From NCBI GenBank assembly GCA_031761405.1, contig JASEVX010000007.1, forward strand, positions 33,397,677-33,461,676: a stretch of 64,000 nt of DNA. The letters run 5' to 3'. The stretch comes from Serripes groenlandicus. Its lineage: Eukaryota > Mollusca > Bivalvia > Cardiida > Cardiidae. Made by a program: the position numbers and the translations under genes. Below are positions 24,301 through 39,300 of this stretch, piece by piece. The notes beneath the pieces are model-generated. The model saw only the letters and a program-made list of their open reading frames with translations, was not told the DNA's origin and made no database searches. How positions within the stretch are numbered: position 1 is the stretch's first letter; every line of letters begins with the position of its first letter.

Positions 24301-27300
24301 CGAACCCGGGACACCCGGTTTTGAAATCCCTGAAAGCATGGAGGTAATTATAAGGAACATCTTTATGAAGAAAATAGCCCTGAAAATATTGTGGCAAAAA
24401 GAAAAATTGCTGATGATTGGTATTTTTGCCAATATATTTTTATAATTCTCCTGCTGCAGATGCGTCTTAATTTGTCTGCATGTGGGAAAGGGTTTAAAAG
24501 AGTCAATGAGTAGAGTGGTAGTGATCGCCTCTTGGATAAAAGGTCACAAGTTTGAGCCTAGGTAAAGCCGGGCGTTTTCCAGGTGGTTCACAAATCTTAA
24601 CTTAATTATGCCATACAAGAGAACATGACCTTGTGTCACCTGCCAAAAACTAGTAACCTTTATTTATATTTAATCAAAGCTTAACCTTTTCTAATAAGCA
24701 GACGCTTACTGGCGCCTCTGCAGCATAAGCTTTTGAACAATTTGTGGCAAAAAGAAGAAATTGCTCACGGTGTTTCCATATTTCAGCCCAGACATTTACA
24801 AAGTCGTCTGCTGCAGATGTGTTGTATGTGCAGGTCCAGATAAAGAGGGGTTTATCTTCTTTATTATCCAATCAAACCCTTTAATGTGGGAACTCAAAAG
24901 ACGCCTCTTTTGAGTACCCACAACATAGGGTTAGAGGGTCAATTAAAGATTTTAGAACATGCAAAACGTCCCTTACCTAGAGCTCTGTATGTGAAAAAGG
25001 GTTCACCAACAAACAGAGATCCATTAGTACCACCATACTGTACAGCCAGGTGACGGACAACTAGAATTATAGCCCCATTTATTAGACTTTCATATCAATT
25101 GAAGTTAAAGGTGCTGAACTTCAGATTATAACTACATGTAGTATAAGTCAAAGTTTTAAAACTGTTCAAAAGTTGTCTCGAAATATTAGAATCATAATTA
25201 TGGGATAAAATTAAAGTGATCAGTCCACTTTCCAGTACAATAAACATCTAAATATTGATCGTGTATGCTTCATTTTTACTTGGTAGACAAACCTTAGTAG
25301 GCCAAATTTTATACATTTTCATGACTTCCAATTGACTGTTTTTCAACATTTACTGCCAAAATAGTTTTGAACTATTTTTTACTTACGTTGTTGTCCTTAT
25401 TAGCAATATTTGCAGAAGTTTCAACATTTCAAAATTGTGATCTCCATCTTTAACAGAGACCAAATTAGTACCAGTTTGTCAGATGAAGGCCAATTATAGC
25501 TGTTTCCTTACTGATGCCCCTCTTGGGAAACAAAGCAAAGCACAAGGTATTTTTTTGTGAGTTAAACCAACTTCAATGAAATTTATGATCATCCTTTCCA
25601 TAACTCTGTGGCAATATATATTACAGTAATTATTTCAGTTTTTAAGAAATTACACTTTTTGCACCAAATGTTTTAAATATCAGGCAACTACAAAATATAA
25701 TATTTAGGTTAATGGACAAATGAGCAAATCTATCATGACCTTAAAATGTAATTGTCAAGAAATTACAGCATAGCAATATGGTAAAGGTCACTTCTTGCAG
25801 TATCAGCACTTATTTCTCACATTCATATCTCATTTTTTGAACCTTGATCGAAAAACACTCGGCAAATAATGGCAATAAGTAGCCATTTCATAAACCCAAA
25901 TTGTAGCAATTTATGTCATATAGTCCATCCCTTACCGTCTGACCCAAATTAACCTACTTCTAATGCAGTTTTAACCTTTTCCCCACCTGTTGACGCATTT
26001 TGATGCAATAGCAGCAGACAACTTTTGAAAAGAATGATGAGCAATTTCTCCTTTGGCCACAATGTTTTCAACTTTATTTAACATTATTGGGCTATCTTTT
26101 ATGGAGAGTCACTATGTGTTCAAGGCCGTCTGCTGCAGATTTGCTGTATGTGGGTAAGGGTTAAAGAGACAAACCTGGGAAGATATTTCTACAATACTGT
26201 TTTATCCTTAATTCTTTAGATTATCTTAATATTTTCTTGCATTGTTATTTGTTTAAAATCAACAACGCCTGAAAAATAGCGTGTCAAGTATTTTGTCCTG
26301 ACATCCATTATTTCAAATTTACCAAATTTAAAACATTAGCTTTTCTACATTAACTTGGTCAGGTAAACTCGGTCAGGTAGCTCCTTTCTATTAAGTCGGT
26401 CATAAAGAGTTATCAACATTGAAATCTTCTATTGAGCATTCAAAACATTACCTCATAGTACCTCATAGGACACGGTACACTTACAGTAACGGAGTCCTGC
26501 ACTTTAATTCTTTCCCAGATACAACAAATTTGCAGCAGATGACTTTGAAAACATAGTGACAAAATCCTGAAAAATCTCCATGAAAGCAGACGACTTTGAA
26601 AATATCTACACTAATTTGTGGAATTGTTTTAAAAGTGAAAATATAATTATTAAAAACATTGTTGCAAAAGGAAAACTTGCTCGTTTTGAGCAATTTTACT
26701 ACAATTGTCACAATGTTTTCAAAAGTTGTCTGCTGTAGAGTCACCATAAAGCGTCTATGTGGGGGATAGAATCAAGCAGATGATTTCTGCCGAAATTTGG
26801 TCATACTTCCATTTGTAGAGGCTTTCTATATTTTTATCGAAATGTTTTTCGAGGTCACCCGTTAGAACATTTGTTGAATGTAAATTAATTAACCCTTTCC
26901 CACCTATAGACACATTTTGATGCATCTGCAGTAGACAACTTTTGAAAACATTGTGACTCAATGTTTTCAACTATTTTCAATAAGTATGTTTTCATTTTGG
27001 GAAATTTTCAATATTATTATCGAGATGATTTCAAAGTCGTCTGCTGTTATGTTTGGATATTAGTCAAACATGGAAGCCATCTTATTTGACCAATCAAGAT
27101 GGCTTGAATTATCTTTGTAGTGTTGTTACCCAAGGAACATTTCTTAATGTGTGAAATTATTTGAAATTAGACCAGCATTTACAGAAAAGATTTAATAGGC
27201 TGATAATAGATAACAGACTGTGAGTTATCACAAAGGCTCATCCCAGCACTACATGAGCCAAAAGGATTTTTTTCGGCGATAGCTGATTGACGTGGGTTTT

Positions 27301-30300
27301 GACCTAGATGTTAAACAAATGATCTAGATTTAAGACCAATCAAATGTTGTATTTAATGAATAATGTCGAAGAAATAAATGGAATGAAACGTTTTGATTGG
27401 TTCATAGTTAAGTTGGCGATCCCACGAGAGGCACCAATAAGGTGAAGTTTTAAAATGAAATGTTCTGCATACTAACCTTTAATTGTTTTCCTTAAAAAAT
27501 AAATTTCAGTGAAAAAAATCAATGAAAATATTTAAGAGCAAAATATTAATTATTTTTGAAACATGTTAAGTTTTCAGTTATTTATCGTCAATTGAAACTT
27601 ATACTGTGTTACATAATACACCTCTTGCGAGCCTCCCGTAATCGCGAGTCATGTGATGAATTCTCGGAACATCATGTCGCACTAGTGTAAAGGATGTTGA
27701 CTTGGATTGTCAAGTGAAAGGTCTGTGGTTCGCTTCCCGGCAGAGGCAAGCTTTTTTTTCTCTCTTATTCATATCAAAACCAATAATATATATATGAACT
27801 AAAATATTTATAAACCAAATATTACATATTTAACATTATTGTTTTCTGTCATTCTAATAAGTAAGATCAAATATCAAATAATATGCGTATGTTCCATTTC
27901 TTAGTGTTTTCTCATATTGATCGCCGTTTATCTTTTTTAAAGATATTTCTTGTTTTACATGTTATGATAAGTTTTCCTATTCCCACAGTGTTTTAAATAT
28001 TTACCTTTAATTTAACCCTTTCCCAACTGCAGACGCATGTTGATGCAATAGCAGTCGACGACATTTAAAAAAAATGTTTTCAACTTTATTTAACAATTAA
28101 ACAATCTTTTATGGAGATTTTTTCAGGTTTTTGTCACCATGTTTTCAAAATTGTCTACTGCAGACTTGTTGTATGTGGGAAAGGATAAAAAATGTTTGAT
28201 TCATTAAAACAAGGGAACAATGAAATAGGATAATAAATTAGAAAATGGCAGGTCAAGAAAATGAGACTCAAAAAATAAGTTTTTGCTTGAATAATGGCTG
28301 TGTACTTCACATCTGCAGGTCTCAAGCTATGTTCATACCAAGTTTAAAATGAATACCCAAAACAGAAACAAAGTCATAATGACCAACTAATTCAAAGCAT
28401 GACAGACAGTTTGATTGCCCTGACAGAAAGTTGGATATAGAGTGATCCCTCAGTTTCTGACTGCTGTAATTACAGGCTGCCGACAAAGAAGTAAAGAAGA
28501 CCAAACAACGCAATCTGATCCTGATCAACACCAGTTTGTCTAAGTACATCTTTCATCAATCTCCAGTTTCACCAGTGAACACAACCTATACACATGTTAT
28601 GATGTGAAAATATCACCCATGTTTCACGTTTGTTTTTCCACTTATAGCATGAGGCAACCCCATGCTCTGAACACACTCTAGGCCACAAATGAGTCAAACA
28701 ACAACATAACCAAATGTGAGAGAGCTGCATCACATGAAATTGGGTATTTTGCTGTATCACCATTTTCTTATCTCTTTACCTTTTTCCAACATGCAGACAC
28801 ATTTGCAGCAGACGACTTTATAAGACATAATTGCAAAAGTAGAAATTGCAAAGTTATATGCATCAAGGCACTTCTCGAAATTGTAAATACTTCTATTTAT
28901 TGCAATCCACCCAATCTATTTTTTTTTTTTCCAATTTGGAGATCATAATAATAAACAGAGCCTTTGCCTTTGCAACCTATATTAAACATTCCCTATTGAC
29001 AACATTCAATGACTCGGTAGCAGATCATGAAAACATTCATATAAATGCTTAATCAAGCAATTGCTTCATTTCTAACAATGTTTTCAAAAGGGGTCAGCTG
29101 ATAAGATATCAGAGGTCATCAGTGTATCAAAGAACAGGATAAAAGCGTTTTTCTTGTGACTGGGCTGATTTACAGTATCATGTTTTGCTAACATCAGCAG
29201 TTTCATGAACTTCAAGCACCTAAAATTCTCCCCTCAGTGATGAACATGCAGCAGCCGACTTTGAAAGTGTATCTTGGCCATCTCACAGAAATCCTCTTTA
29301 AATGTAGGTTTAACCCTTTCCCTCATATAGAGTTATAATGGTTTTGCATTAACCCTTTACCTCATATAGATGCTTTCTGACGCCTCTGCAGCAGACGGCT
29401 TTTTGAAAACATAGTGACAAAAGAAGAAATTGCACAAAACATGCAATTTCTCCTTTTGTCACAATGTTTTTCCACTTTTTGTCATAGGTTATTCCTTCAA
29501 TTATAGAGATTTTCTATCTTTTGATAAAATATGTTCAAAGCCGTCTGCTGCAGAATTGTCGTATGAGGGAAAGGGTTAACTACTGAAAAGAGTTGAAAAC
29601 ATTTTGGCAAAAGAAGAAATTGCTCGTTTTGAGCAATTTCTTCTTTTGTCAGTGTTTTCAAAAGTTGTCCGCTCAGAAATCGTCTATATGTGGGACAGGG
29701 TTAACTCTTTTGTATACAGCGTCTTCTTAACTCTTTTATACACACAGATGACTTTTGGTCATGCTGCAAAAGACATATTTCGTAAAGGCTCACAATGAGT
29801 CATTTCTGTCTTTCTTTTACTGTATCAAAAGACTTTTCAAGTATCAAATCATGTAAACAGTAAACCCTGACCCTCATACGACAATTCTGCAGCAGACAAC
29901 TTTGAACATATTTTATCAAAAGATAGAAAATCTCTATAATTGAAGGGATAACCTATGACTTAAAGTGGAAAACATTGTGGCAAAAGGAAAAATTGCTCAT
30001 TCCGAGCAATTTCTTCTTTAGTCACTATGTTTACAAAAGGCTGTCTGTTGCAGAGGCATCAGAAAGCATCTATATGAGGTAAAGGGTTAATGCAAAACCA
30101 TTATAACTCCATCTTATACCACTAGAGGATTGCCACAAGAAACTTGAGAATTCTGATAGAGTTAGCACAAACTCTCCATTTCACCAGAGTTTAACCTTTG
30201 TATTGAAGATATGTGACATTGTCCTTCTAGTTGTCCTTCTAGCCACAGTCTTGAGTCTTGCCTTCTCAACAAGATGAGCCATTATGACATGTTAAAGTTG

Positions 30301-33300
30301 CACATTCATTTATGCCTGTAGATGCTATGGTCTGGTCACGATCATTGAATTTTGAGCGACGAGACATGACACTCTTCTACAAAATACTGATTTGATTCTT
30401 TGAAGGTGTACTACATATTTTTTAAATAGAATTTCAGATATATCCCTGCAAAGTTCTCAAAGTCATTTCTTTCTAACAGCATTGCCAAAATGATTACGTC
30501 ACAGGTACACCTTATCTAAAGCTGCGATGTATTTTATCCAAAAATATTGTTTGATTGCCAATGTTTCAAGGAGGTTATTAAGAATAACCAAATTTCCAGG
30601 GACTCAAGGTCATTGGAAATTTCCTGGAATCAACAAAAATTCGGCTATCTTGGTCTCCCTTGTGATTGCTTTGTGATTGCTTTGATAACCTATTTTGTTG
30701 GTTAGTTTTATTGGGTTTTTTACGCAGCTTTCAACAATATTTCAGTTACATCACGGAGACAGTCCACTAAATTCATGATCCCTGGGTAAACAAACCAGTA
30801 ATAGGCTATGAAATATGCCTTGCCCAAGGGCACTCAAGCATGACCATCGTGCCGCGACTTGGGATCAAACCTGGGTTGCTCGGTTTCAAATCCCCAACGC
30901 TAACCTTATTTGTTGTTTTCTAAATAATTCTTATACAATGTAACATAAAAGTGAGGGATCACTTATGATAGCAGTTGACAGCATGTTTCAAGCACTCAAG
31001 AGGGCAAACTCTTCAGAAAAACAGCTGAGGTAGAAGCAGAAGCATGTTGCTTTAAAGGTGTTTCCTTATTAACCCTTTCCCTCCTATAGACGCTTTCTGA
31101 CGCCTCTACAGCAGACGGTTTTTCGAAAACATAGTGACAAAAGAAGAAATTGCACAAAACGTGCAATTTCTCCTTTTGCCACAATGTTTTCCACTTTTTG
31201 TCATTGGTTATCCATTCAATTATAGAGATTTTCTATGTTTTGACAAAATACGCTCAAAGTCGTCTGCTGCAGAATTGTCGTATGAGGGAAAGGGTTAAGG
31301 CCAATTTGTATTGACATACCTCACATGCAGACACAATTTCAATCATTTGCAGCAGACTACTTTTGTAAACATTATGATAAAAGGAGAAATTGAACAAGGT
31401 TAGCAATTTCTCCTTTAGCCACAATGTTTTCGTCTTTATTAAATCATATTACGTTCATTTAGAAAGATTTTCAATATTTCTGCCTATTTTCTTCAAAGTC
31501 TTCAGCTGCAGATTTGTTGTAGTGTTAAAAGAGAAAATGTTAAGTACTTCTTAAGAGATTTGAGCTCTTAAAATGTACAATTCATGACATATAGAAATAA
31601 TCCTGTGTATGAAAAACAATGCACCCTCTACAGAGCAACATCAGGCAGAATCTGAGTAATGTTATTGCTCTTAACAGGTTAATATTTACTTAAACCTTTC
31701 CCACATACATCAAATCTGCAGCAGACGACTTGGAAAACTTATTAGCCTAAACTTGATAAATCCAAATAAATGAGTTTAATTATAAAATGAAGTTGAAAGC
31801 ATTGTTGCAAAAGGCTAAATTACTCATTATGACCTGTGAGGTTATGCTGACAGTGTACATAAAAGCATCATAATCATCATGATCATCAGGGACAATCGCA
31901 TCAAAACTAAAATGGGTGTTCTTCTGATTGGGTTTACTATTAATTATCACTTTCATACATAGAATAAAATGTATATGTAGCAGACTCCTTTGACAATATC
32001 TAGGCAAAAGATATGCAAAATATTAATAAAATTAATGAAGGTGTAATTAATTTAAATCTTTGTGCTATAAGTAAAAAGTGCCATCTGATCTGGGTCTGCA
32101 CATAGTGTGGGTGTGCATATTGATAGTTTTATCAATTTAAGAAGATCGTAGGTTGGGTTTCTTGGAAGACCGCACAATTGTTAAAAATAGATTAACTAAG
32201 AAGTCATCCTAGTGTAGTTACTTAATTAACACTTGTGGTGATACTTAATATTTGTCAAAGCTGTGGTCAGTTAACCCTTTCCCTCATATAGACGCTTTCT
32301 GACGCCTCTGCAGCAGACGGCTTTTTGAAAACATAGTGACAAAAGAAGAAATTGCACAAAACGTGCAATTTCTCCTTTTGTCACCATGTTTTCCACGTTT
32401 TGTCATAGGCTATCCATTCAATTATGGAGATTTTCTATATTTTGACAAAATACGTTCAAAGTCGTCTGCTGCAGAATTGTCGCATGTGGGAAAGGGTTAA
32501 ACCTTTCCCGCATACACCAAAAATCTACAGCAGACAACTTTGAAAGTATCTCGGTAAAAATATGGAAAGTCTATTTAACCCTCTCCCTCATACAGACGCT
32601 TTCTGACGCCTCTGCAGCAGGCGGCTTTTTGAAAACATAGTGACAAAAGAAGAAATTTCTCCTTTTCCCACAATGTTTTCCACTTTAAGTCATAGGTTAT
32701 CCATTCAATTATAGAGATTTTCTATTTTTTTTTACTAAATATGTTCAAAGTCGTCTGCTGCAGATGCAGAATTGTCGTAGCAGGCGGAATTTGAAAACAT
32801 TGTTACAAAAGAAGAAATTGTTCAAAACAAGCCATTTCTCCTTCTGCCACAATGTGTTTAACTCTTTTTAATAATTAAACTTTCATTTATGGAGATTTTT
32901 GAAGTTTTTGTCAGTATGTTTCAAATGTTGTCTGCTGCAGAATTGTTGTAAGTGAGAAAGGATTAAATGAAAACATAATTATTAAATCAAGTTGAAAACA
33001 TTGTGAGAAATGTAGAAATTGCATAATGATGAGCAATTTCTCCTTTGGCCACATTGATTTCACCTGCAGATGCATTCAAAGGGCATCTATATGTCTGAAT
33101 CCTATGTGACCCTTATATTTGTTCTTGGTCACTTGGTAAAATTTAACCCTTTTTTACCAATACTGATTTCAAAAAAAGTTCCTTGCTGCAGATGCATTCA
33201 AAGGGCATCTATACGTCTGAATCCTATGTGACCCTTATATTTGTCCTTGGTCACTTGGTAAAATTTAACCCTTTTTTACCAATACAGATCGACAGGTCAA

Positions 33301-36300
33301 CATAATATTAACATGCCTCTGAAGAAAACAATAGCGAAGTTGCTAAAAAATAAAGTTTCATTGTTTACTCACAATAAATAATGGTTTTCAACAAAATATG
33401 TCTTACATTTTGCAAAGAAAACTTCTATAAAACTGTCACAGCATTCATACAGATGTCCTGCCATTATAAGGCTTGTCTTGACCCGATTTATCCCTGTAGG
33501 CATTTTGAAACTTCTACAGCAGATAACTTTTGAAGCATTGTGACAAAAGGAAAAAATGCTCATAATGAACAACACTTAACATATACAAAGGATTTCAATA
33601 TTTCTGCTGAAATGTTTTCAAAGTCGTCTGCTGTAGAGACATCAGAAATGGTCCGTTAGTGGGAAATGGTTAATGTTTCGGATCAGGTAAATAACTGGAT
33701 GGTAATAATACTTGACCTTTTCCTATAATACAGGCACACCTGCAGCAGACAACAATTGAAGCCCACATGTGGAAAAAGGAGAAATTGTCACAATGTTTTC
33801 AATTCCATTCAACGAGTATGCACTTTCAAAATAGAGATGTTCATCAGTCTAATAAATTGTACTGCCTTGCACATATATACTCTGACCGATTTAATAAAAT
33901 AAAGGCACAGGTTTGGATTCACTCACCTTTCAAACATTAACCGAGATTTTACATTTTCTCTGTTTCTCTACTTGTAACCTCCCCAATGAGTTCACAGGGG
34001 TGAGAGAGGTTTTTCTCTTTTTATGCAAACATACCTGGATAGTTTTGTGCCTTAACCCTTTCCCTCATATGAAAGCTTTTTGACGTCTCTGCAGCAGACA
34101 GCTTTTTCAAAACATAGTGACAAAAGAGGAAATTGCTCAAAACAAGCAATTTCTCCTTTGGCCACAATGTTTTCCACTTTTAGTCATAGGTAATCCATTC
34201 AATTATAGAGATTTTTCAATTTATGACACATTATGACGTCTGCTGCAGAATTGTCGTATGGGGGCAAGGGTTAACCCTTTTCCACATACAAGAAATTTGC
34301 AGCAGATGGGTTTCAAAAATTAAAAAGTAAAATACGGAAAACCTCTTTAAATGGAAGAATATTCAATGAATAGAGTTGAAAACTATTGTGGAAAGAGGAA
34401 AGAGGAAACATGCTCATTATGTATTCAAAAGTTGTCTGCTGCAGAGGCTGCGAAATGTGGATAAATGTGGGATTGGTGATTACTTCCTCACACCCTTTCC
34501 CAAATACAACAAATATGCAGCAGACCACTTGGAAAACAATCTATAACTAAATGTGTAATTATTGTTTTGTTTAATTGAGGTTTTGATGCGTTATTAACAT
34601 TATTTCAGTTATATATCATGGCAACTGTTCACTTATTCATGATCCCTTGGTAAACAAGCAATTTCGCTGAATTGATATCCCCCGCCAATGATGGCTTGTA
34701 TGAGATTGAAGGCTTGTTTGTGAATGAAGGCCTTTATGTTGAATGTGCAATTAATTGTATAATAAGAAGTGGTATTATTATATGGTTAGTGTCCCTGAGG
34801 TGCTCATTTGCCCACTACAAAATAACTTTTGTAAAACAATGTTGTTTACCTTTTGAAGTTCCTTTTCCATAGACTGTCAAATGTATCCCTACTCCATAGT
34901 TGAGATAATTGGTCCAAGCAAAATTGATGGGCATCAACACAGTAATCAGTATGCTGGTTCATAATCATTTCAATTTAAAACAAGAGTGCCAGTGCCGCCA
35001 CAAAATATAAAGATCAAGATTGGTCCTTTTAATTATTGCTTTTAACATGTCTGTATACATAAGCTCAAAATGAAGTCCAGTTAGCTTAGCTGGAAGAGAC
35101 AGGGACCTGAGATCATGGTTGCCTGGGTAGTAGGTTCGATCCCTGCAGGGGCAGCTGGGTGTTTCCTTGAGCAAAACAGTTTATCCACACTTGTTCAGAG
35201 TTGAAAGTCTTACTCTGCTTACCAGCCTAGCTGACTTTGGTATTAACTAAAGAAAATAGGATACATATAAACAGAGATAGAACCCTATAGAGGCTTCCGA
35301 TATGAAAGTAGGTCAAATGGCAGTGTCGATATGTATCCTTTTTTCCTTCTGAGCATAACTCTTGCAAAAATCACTCTACCGGATAATTCCTCGCTTTATG
35401 CACTTCTACCTGTTTGGAAACTTAAGTTGCGTTCTCAAGTGAATTAATATGCTATAGAGACCAAGTTTCGAAAGGCATAACTATTGCAAAAATTGCTGAA
35501 CCGGAAAATCCCTGCTTCATGCACATCTACCCATTATAGTAATGATATTGACCAAGTTTTGAAAAGATTCAGTCAGAAACGTAGGAAGAGTTGCGTTCAC
35601 AAGCCGCAATATCAATCAGCTACAGAGACTAAGTTACAAGGGACATAAATCTTGCAAATATCAATGAACCGGAAAATCGCCGCTTCATGCACATCTACCC
35701 ATTATAGTCATGACATTGACCATGTTTTGAAAAGATTCGGTCAGAAACATAGGAGGAGTTGCGTTCACAAGGCTGCAATATCAATCAGCTACAGAGATTA
35801 AGTTACAAGGGACATAAATCTTGCAAATATCAATGAACCGGAAAATCGCCGCTTCATGCACATCTACACATTATAGTAATGACATTGACCAAGTTTTGAA
35901 AAGATACGGTCGGAAACGTAGGAGGAGTTGCGTTCACAAGAAATGGACGTACGGACGGACGGACAGACGGAGAAGATGACGCCAATATACGACCGACTCC
36001 GGCGGCGTATAAAAATTCTACCTCTTTTTTTCCTTAAATCAACGGCAATAACTCTAAAGAAAATTGACCAATCCAAAAAAACAATGGACGGGCATCATCC
36101 CAGTATGTTAGTTCATATTTATTTCAAGTTTCATGAAATTCTACAAGCTAGTTACCGAGAAATGGCTGCAGACGTGGATTTTTTAATATATCAAGGGCAA
36201 TAACTCTAAGGAAAATTGACCAATCCAAAAAAACAATGGACGGACATCATCCCATTATGCTGGTTCATATTTATTTCAAGTTTCATGAAATTCTACCAGC

Positions 36301-39300
36301 TAGTTACTGAGAAATGGGTGCGGACGGACACACACACGGACAGACAACGCCATTTCAATATCCCCCTCCCTGAAATCAGTCGGGGGATAACAAACCAGTA
36401 CTAGGCTAGGAAATGTGCCTTGCTCAAGAGTACTCTAACATGTCTGCTGCAACTTGGGATCAAACTCGGGACGCCAGGTTCCAACACCCCCCCCCCCCCC
36501 CCCCCCCCCCGACACTAACTAGCTGATTCCCATAAAATTATTGTATAGAGTTCAAAACATTATAGTAAATTGAATAAACAATTACTTTTGTCACAATGTT
36601 TTAAAAAGTTGTCTGTTCGAGATGTGTCAAAATGTATCTGCATGTGGGAAAGTTTTAACCCTTTCCCACATATGGACGATATCTGACGCCTCTGCAGCAG
36701 ACGACATTAGAAAACAATGTGACAATATTTTTAACTTGTTTCAGTAATGATACCTTCATTTTTAGAGTTTTTGACTACATGTTTTCGAAGTCATCTGCTG
36801 CAGGTTTGCTGTATGTGGGAAGTAGGTTCTTAATCCATTGTCCTGATCAGTCAAATTTGGAATCCTCTGCTTTGAAAACAATTGAGAGGAAAAGTAACAT
36901 GTATGTATGAGTCAGTGAACGAGTAAAGGTACAGGTTTGCATTTTAGAACAGTGCAGGTCCCAAACACAATTCTAATAAGCTAGTGTAAGTAATTATGTG
37001 AACAGTGTAGAAATTGATCAGATTATGCGGGTGCACAAGCTGAAATGAATATATACTGTTCATTAACCCTTTCCCTCATAAAGACGCTTTCTGATGCCTC
37101 TGCAGCAGATGGCTTTTTGAAAACATAGTGACAAAAGAAGAAATTGCTCAAAACGAGCAATTTCTCCTTTTGACACAATGTTTTCCACTTTTAGTCATAG
37201 GTTATCCATTCAATTATAGAGATTTTCTATTTTTTGACAAAATATGTTCAAAGTGACAGTCATCTGCTGCAGAATTGTAGTATGAGGGAAAGGGTTAAAT
37301 TCAACTTGTACCTTTCCCTGTGCATTAGCTCATACATAGATGTATGGTTTCGATACAGTTCATATGATGGAGAAAGAAGAAATAGGTATCGCATAACAAA
37401 AGAATCTTATGAGAATGTTTCATTTAAGGACACATTCTGCCTCTGTAGCAGAAGACTTTTCGAAAACATTTGCTCAAAATGCTCAAAAAGAGCATTTTCT
37501 CATTTTACCCCAATTTTTCCTACTCCTTTAAACCATTTCTCTCATACAACAATTTTGCAGCAGACAACTTTGGACATATTTAGAATGGATAACCTATGAC
37601 TAAAAGTGGAAAACATTGTGGCAAAATGAGAAATTGATTGTATTGAGCAATTTCTTCTTTTGTCACTATATTTTCAAAAAGCTGTCTGCTGCAGCGTCAT
37701 CAGAAAGAGTCCATTTGAGGGAAAGGGTTAATAATTAAAGTTTCCTTTGCAAAGAGTTGCCATATTGTCTCAAAGATGTTTTTAAAGTTGTCTGCTGCAG
37801 ATTTGTTGTATGTGGGAAAGGGTTAAAGTTAGCCAACAGAGATTAGTAGGCACCTGGACCTACATGCATAACTTGCCAAATGAACCCAAGTGGGAAATGC
37901 CACTAGTGTCAGTTCATGCAAAGCACTTGGTATAATAAGCCCTCTTGCATAGGTAATTTAACTGCTGCTGATGAATAGATTTTCCAAGTTTGGGTACAAA
38001 GTGTGAGTTACTAAGCTAAAGAGAAAACAGACCTTAACCCTTTCCCTCATATAGACGCTTTCTGACGCCTCTGCAGCAGACGGCTTTTTGAAAACATAGT
38101 GACAAAAGAAGAAATTGCACAGAACGTGCAATTTCTCCTTTTGCCACAATGTTTTCCACTTTTTGTCATAGGTTATCCATTCAATTATGGAGATTTTCTA
38201 TTTTTTGACAAAATACGTTCAAAGTCGTCTGTTGCAGAATTGTTGTATGAGGGAAAGGGTTAACACAAAACTCCAGAAAGATTTCAATGCTTACAACATA
38301 CCCCATGGAGATTACACCAAACCAGAGCTCTAGATAAGGAGCGTTATGCTTGTTCTAACAAACTTATTTATTCCACTAACCCGTTGTTCTTGTTGGATAA
38401 TTAGATATTGTTGGGAAAAGAACTGTAAACCCCTCCTTATCTTGACCTCTGCCATTCCATTGATGTTTGTTGAAAAACAAGAGTGTTTGATGGAATACAT
38501 GACAGTGCCGCATGCCAATATTGCAGTAAGTGAAAGAGTTACTGACAGAGATATTATCTTTAGGTCACCTTAAAATACAGTATTTCTGCCAACCTCAATA
38601 AATGAAGCCAATTTATCCACAAAATATAGTTTAGTTTACAGTCAGTGACCTGCAATGAAATCCAAAGCAAATTTTCAATATAGCTGTCACTCTATGAAGT
38701 TTAGTAAGATTATTTTGATTATCGTACATAAAACAGTTTTCTATTCTTTGTAACTTTGACCTCGACTTGAAGGTCATCCAGATGAGATCCAAAACTAATT
38801 TGAAATTATAGCTTTTCAACCCATGGAATCACCTTCAATGGTGAATTAGTAACAGTGTTCACCTTGGGAGCAGGAAACCAGGGTACCATCCCAAGTCATG
38901 TCATACCACGATACTTCAAACAAGGGGCCCAAGAGGGCCAGTATCGCTCCACGGCTATAAGGCAAAAATCAAATCTCCAAACAGCCCTGCCCCCTGGTGG
39001 CCATGTTTTTGACCAACCACCATAGCTTAAAGGAATCTTGTAGAGGGTCACCCAATGATCATTTCTACAAAATTATTTGAAAATCGGCTGAACACTTTCG
39101 GAGAAGAAGATTTTAAGTTTTCACTATAGCTATATAAGGCAAAATAGCCCGCCCCCTGGCGGCCATGTTTTTCAACCAATCAACATTTCTTGAAGGAATC
39201 TAATAAAGGGGCACCCAAGGAACATTTCTACAAAATTATTTGAAAATCGGCCAAACACTTTTGGAGAAGAAGATTTTTAAAGTTTTCTCTTTAGCCATAT

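Larger units (their letters stand above)
34658..36390 (+). mobile_element. C7 element (Helentron-like), interrupted by C6
   Basis: 5' region with GATATCCCCCGCC; internal units of about 150 bp (GGCAATAACTCTAA..., AATGGACGG(G/A)CATCATCCC) at 36040 and 36191; GGACGGACACACAC tract; 3' hairpin CCCCCTCCCTGA...TCAGTCGGGGG followed by ATAA. The 5' TATCCCCC is complementary to the 3' GGGGGATA. Confidence 0.65.
34562..36535 (-). mobile_element. SINE split by element C7
   Basis: 3' part at 34562-34657 (TTATTTCAGTTATATATCATGG, GATCCCTTGGTAAACAA) and 5' part at 36391-36535 (ACAAACCAGTACTAGGCTAGG, CCTTGCTCAAGAG, C24 at 36487-36510, then CTAGCTGATTCC). Confidence 0.75.
34494..36654. mobile_element. Family B MITE split by a nested stack
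   Basis: Left part CCCTTTCCCAAATACAACAAATATGCAGC to about 34560; right part from about 36536 (ATTATTGTATAGAGTTCAAAAC) to TGCATGTGGGAAAGT and TTTTAA. The outer shell of the five-layer nest described in the findings. Confidence 0.72.

Noticed and set aside
37958..38149. Recurring small ORFs encoding FFFCHYVFKKPSAAEASESVY-like peptides (also at 1358, 7856, 9023, 17931, 21085, 30996)
   Set aside because: They are the same frame of the family A MITE R end. The frame is broken in many copies, starts at different points and has no family resemblance; repetition reflects the repeat and not a protein family.
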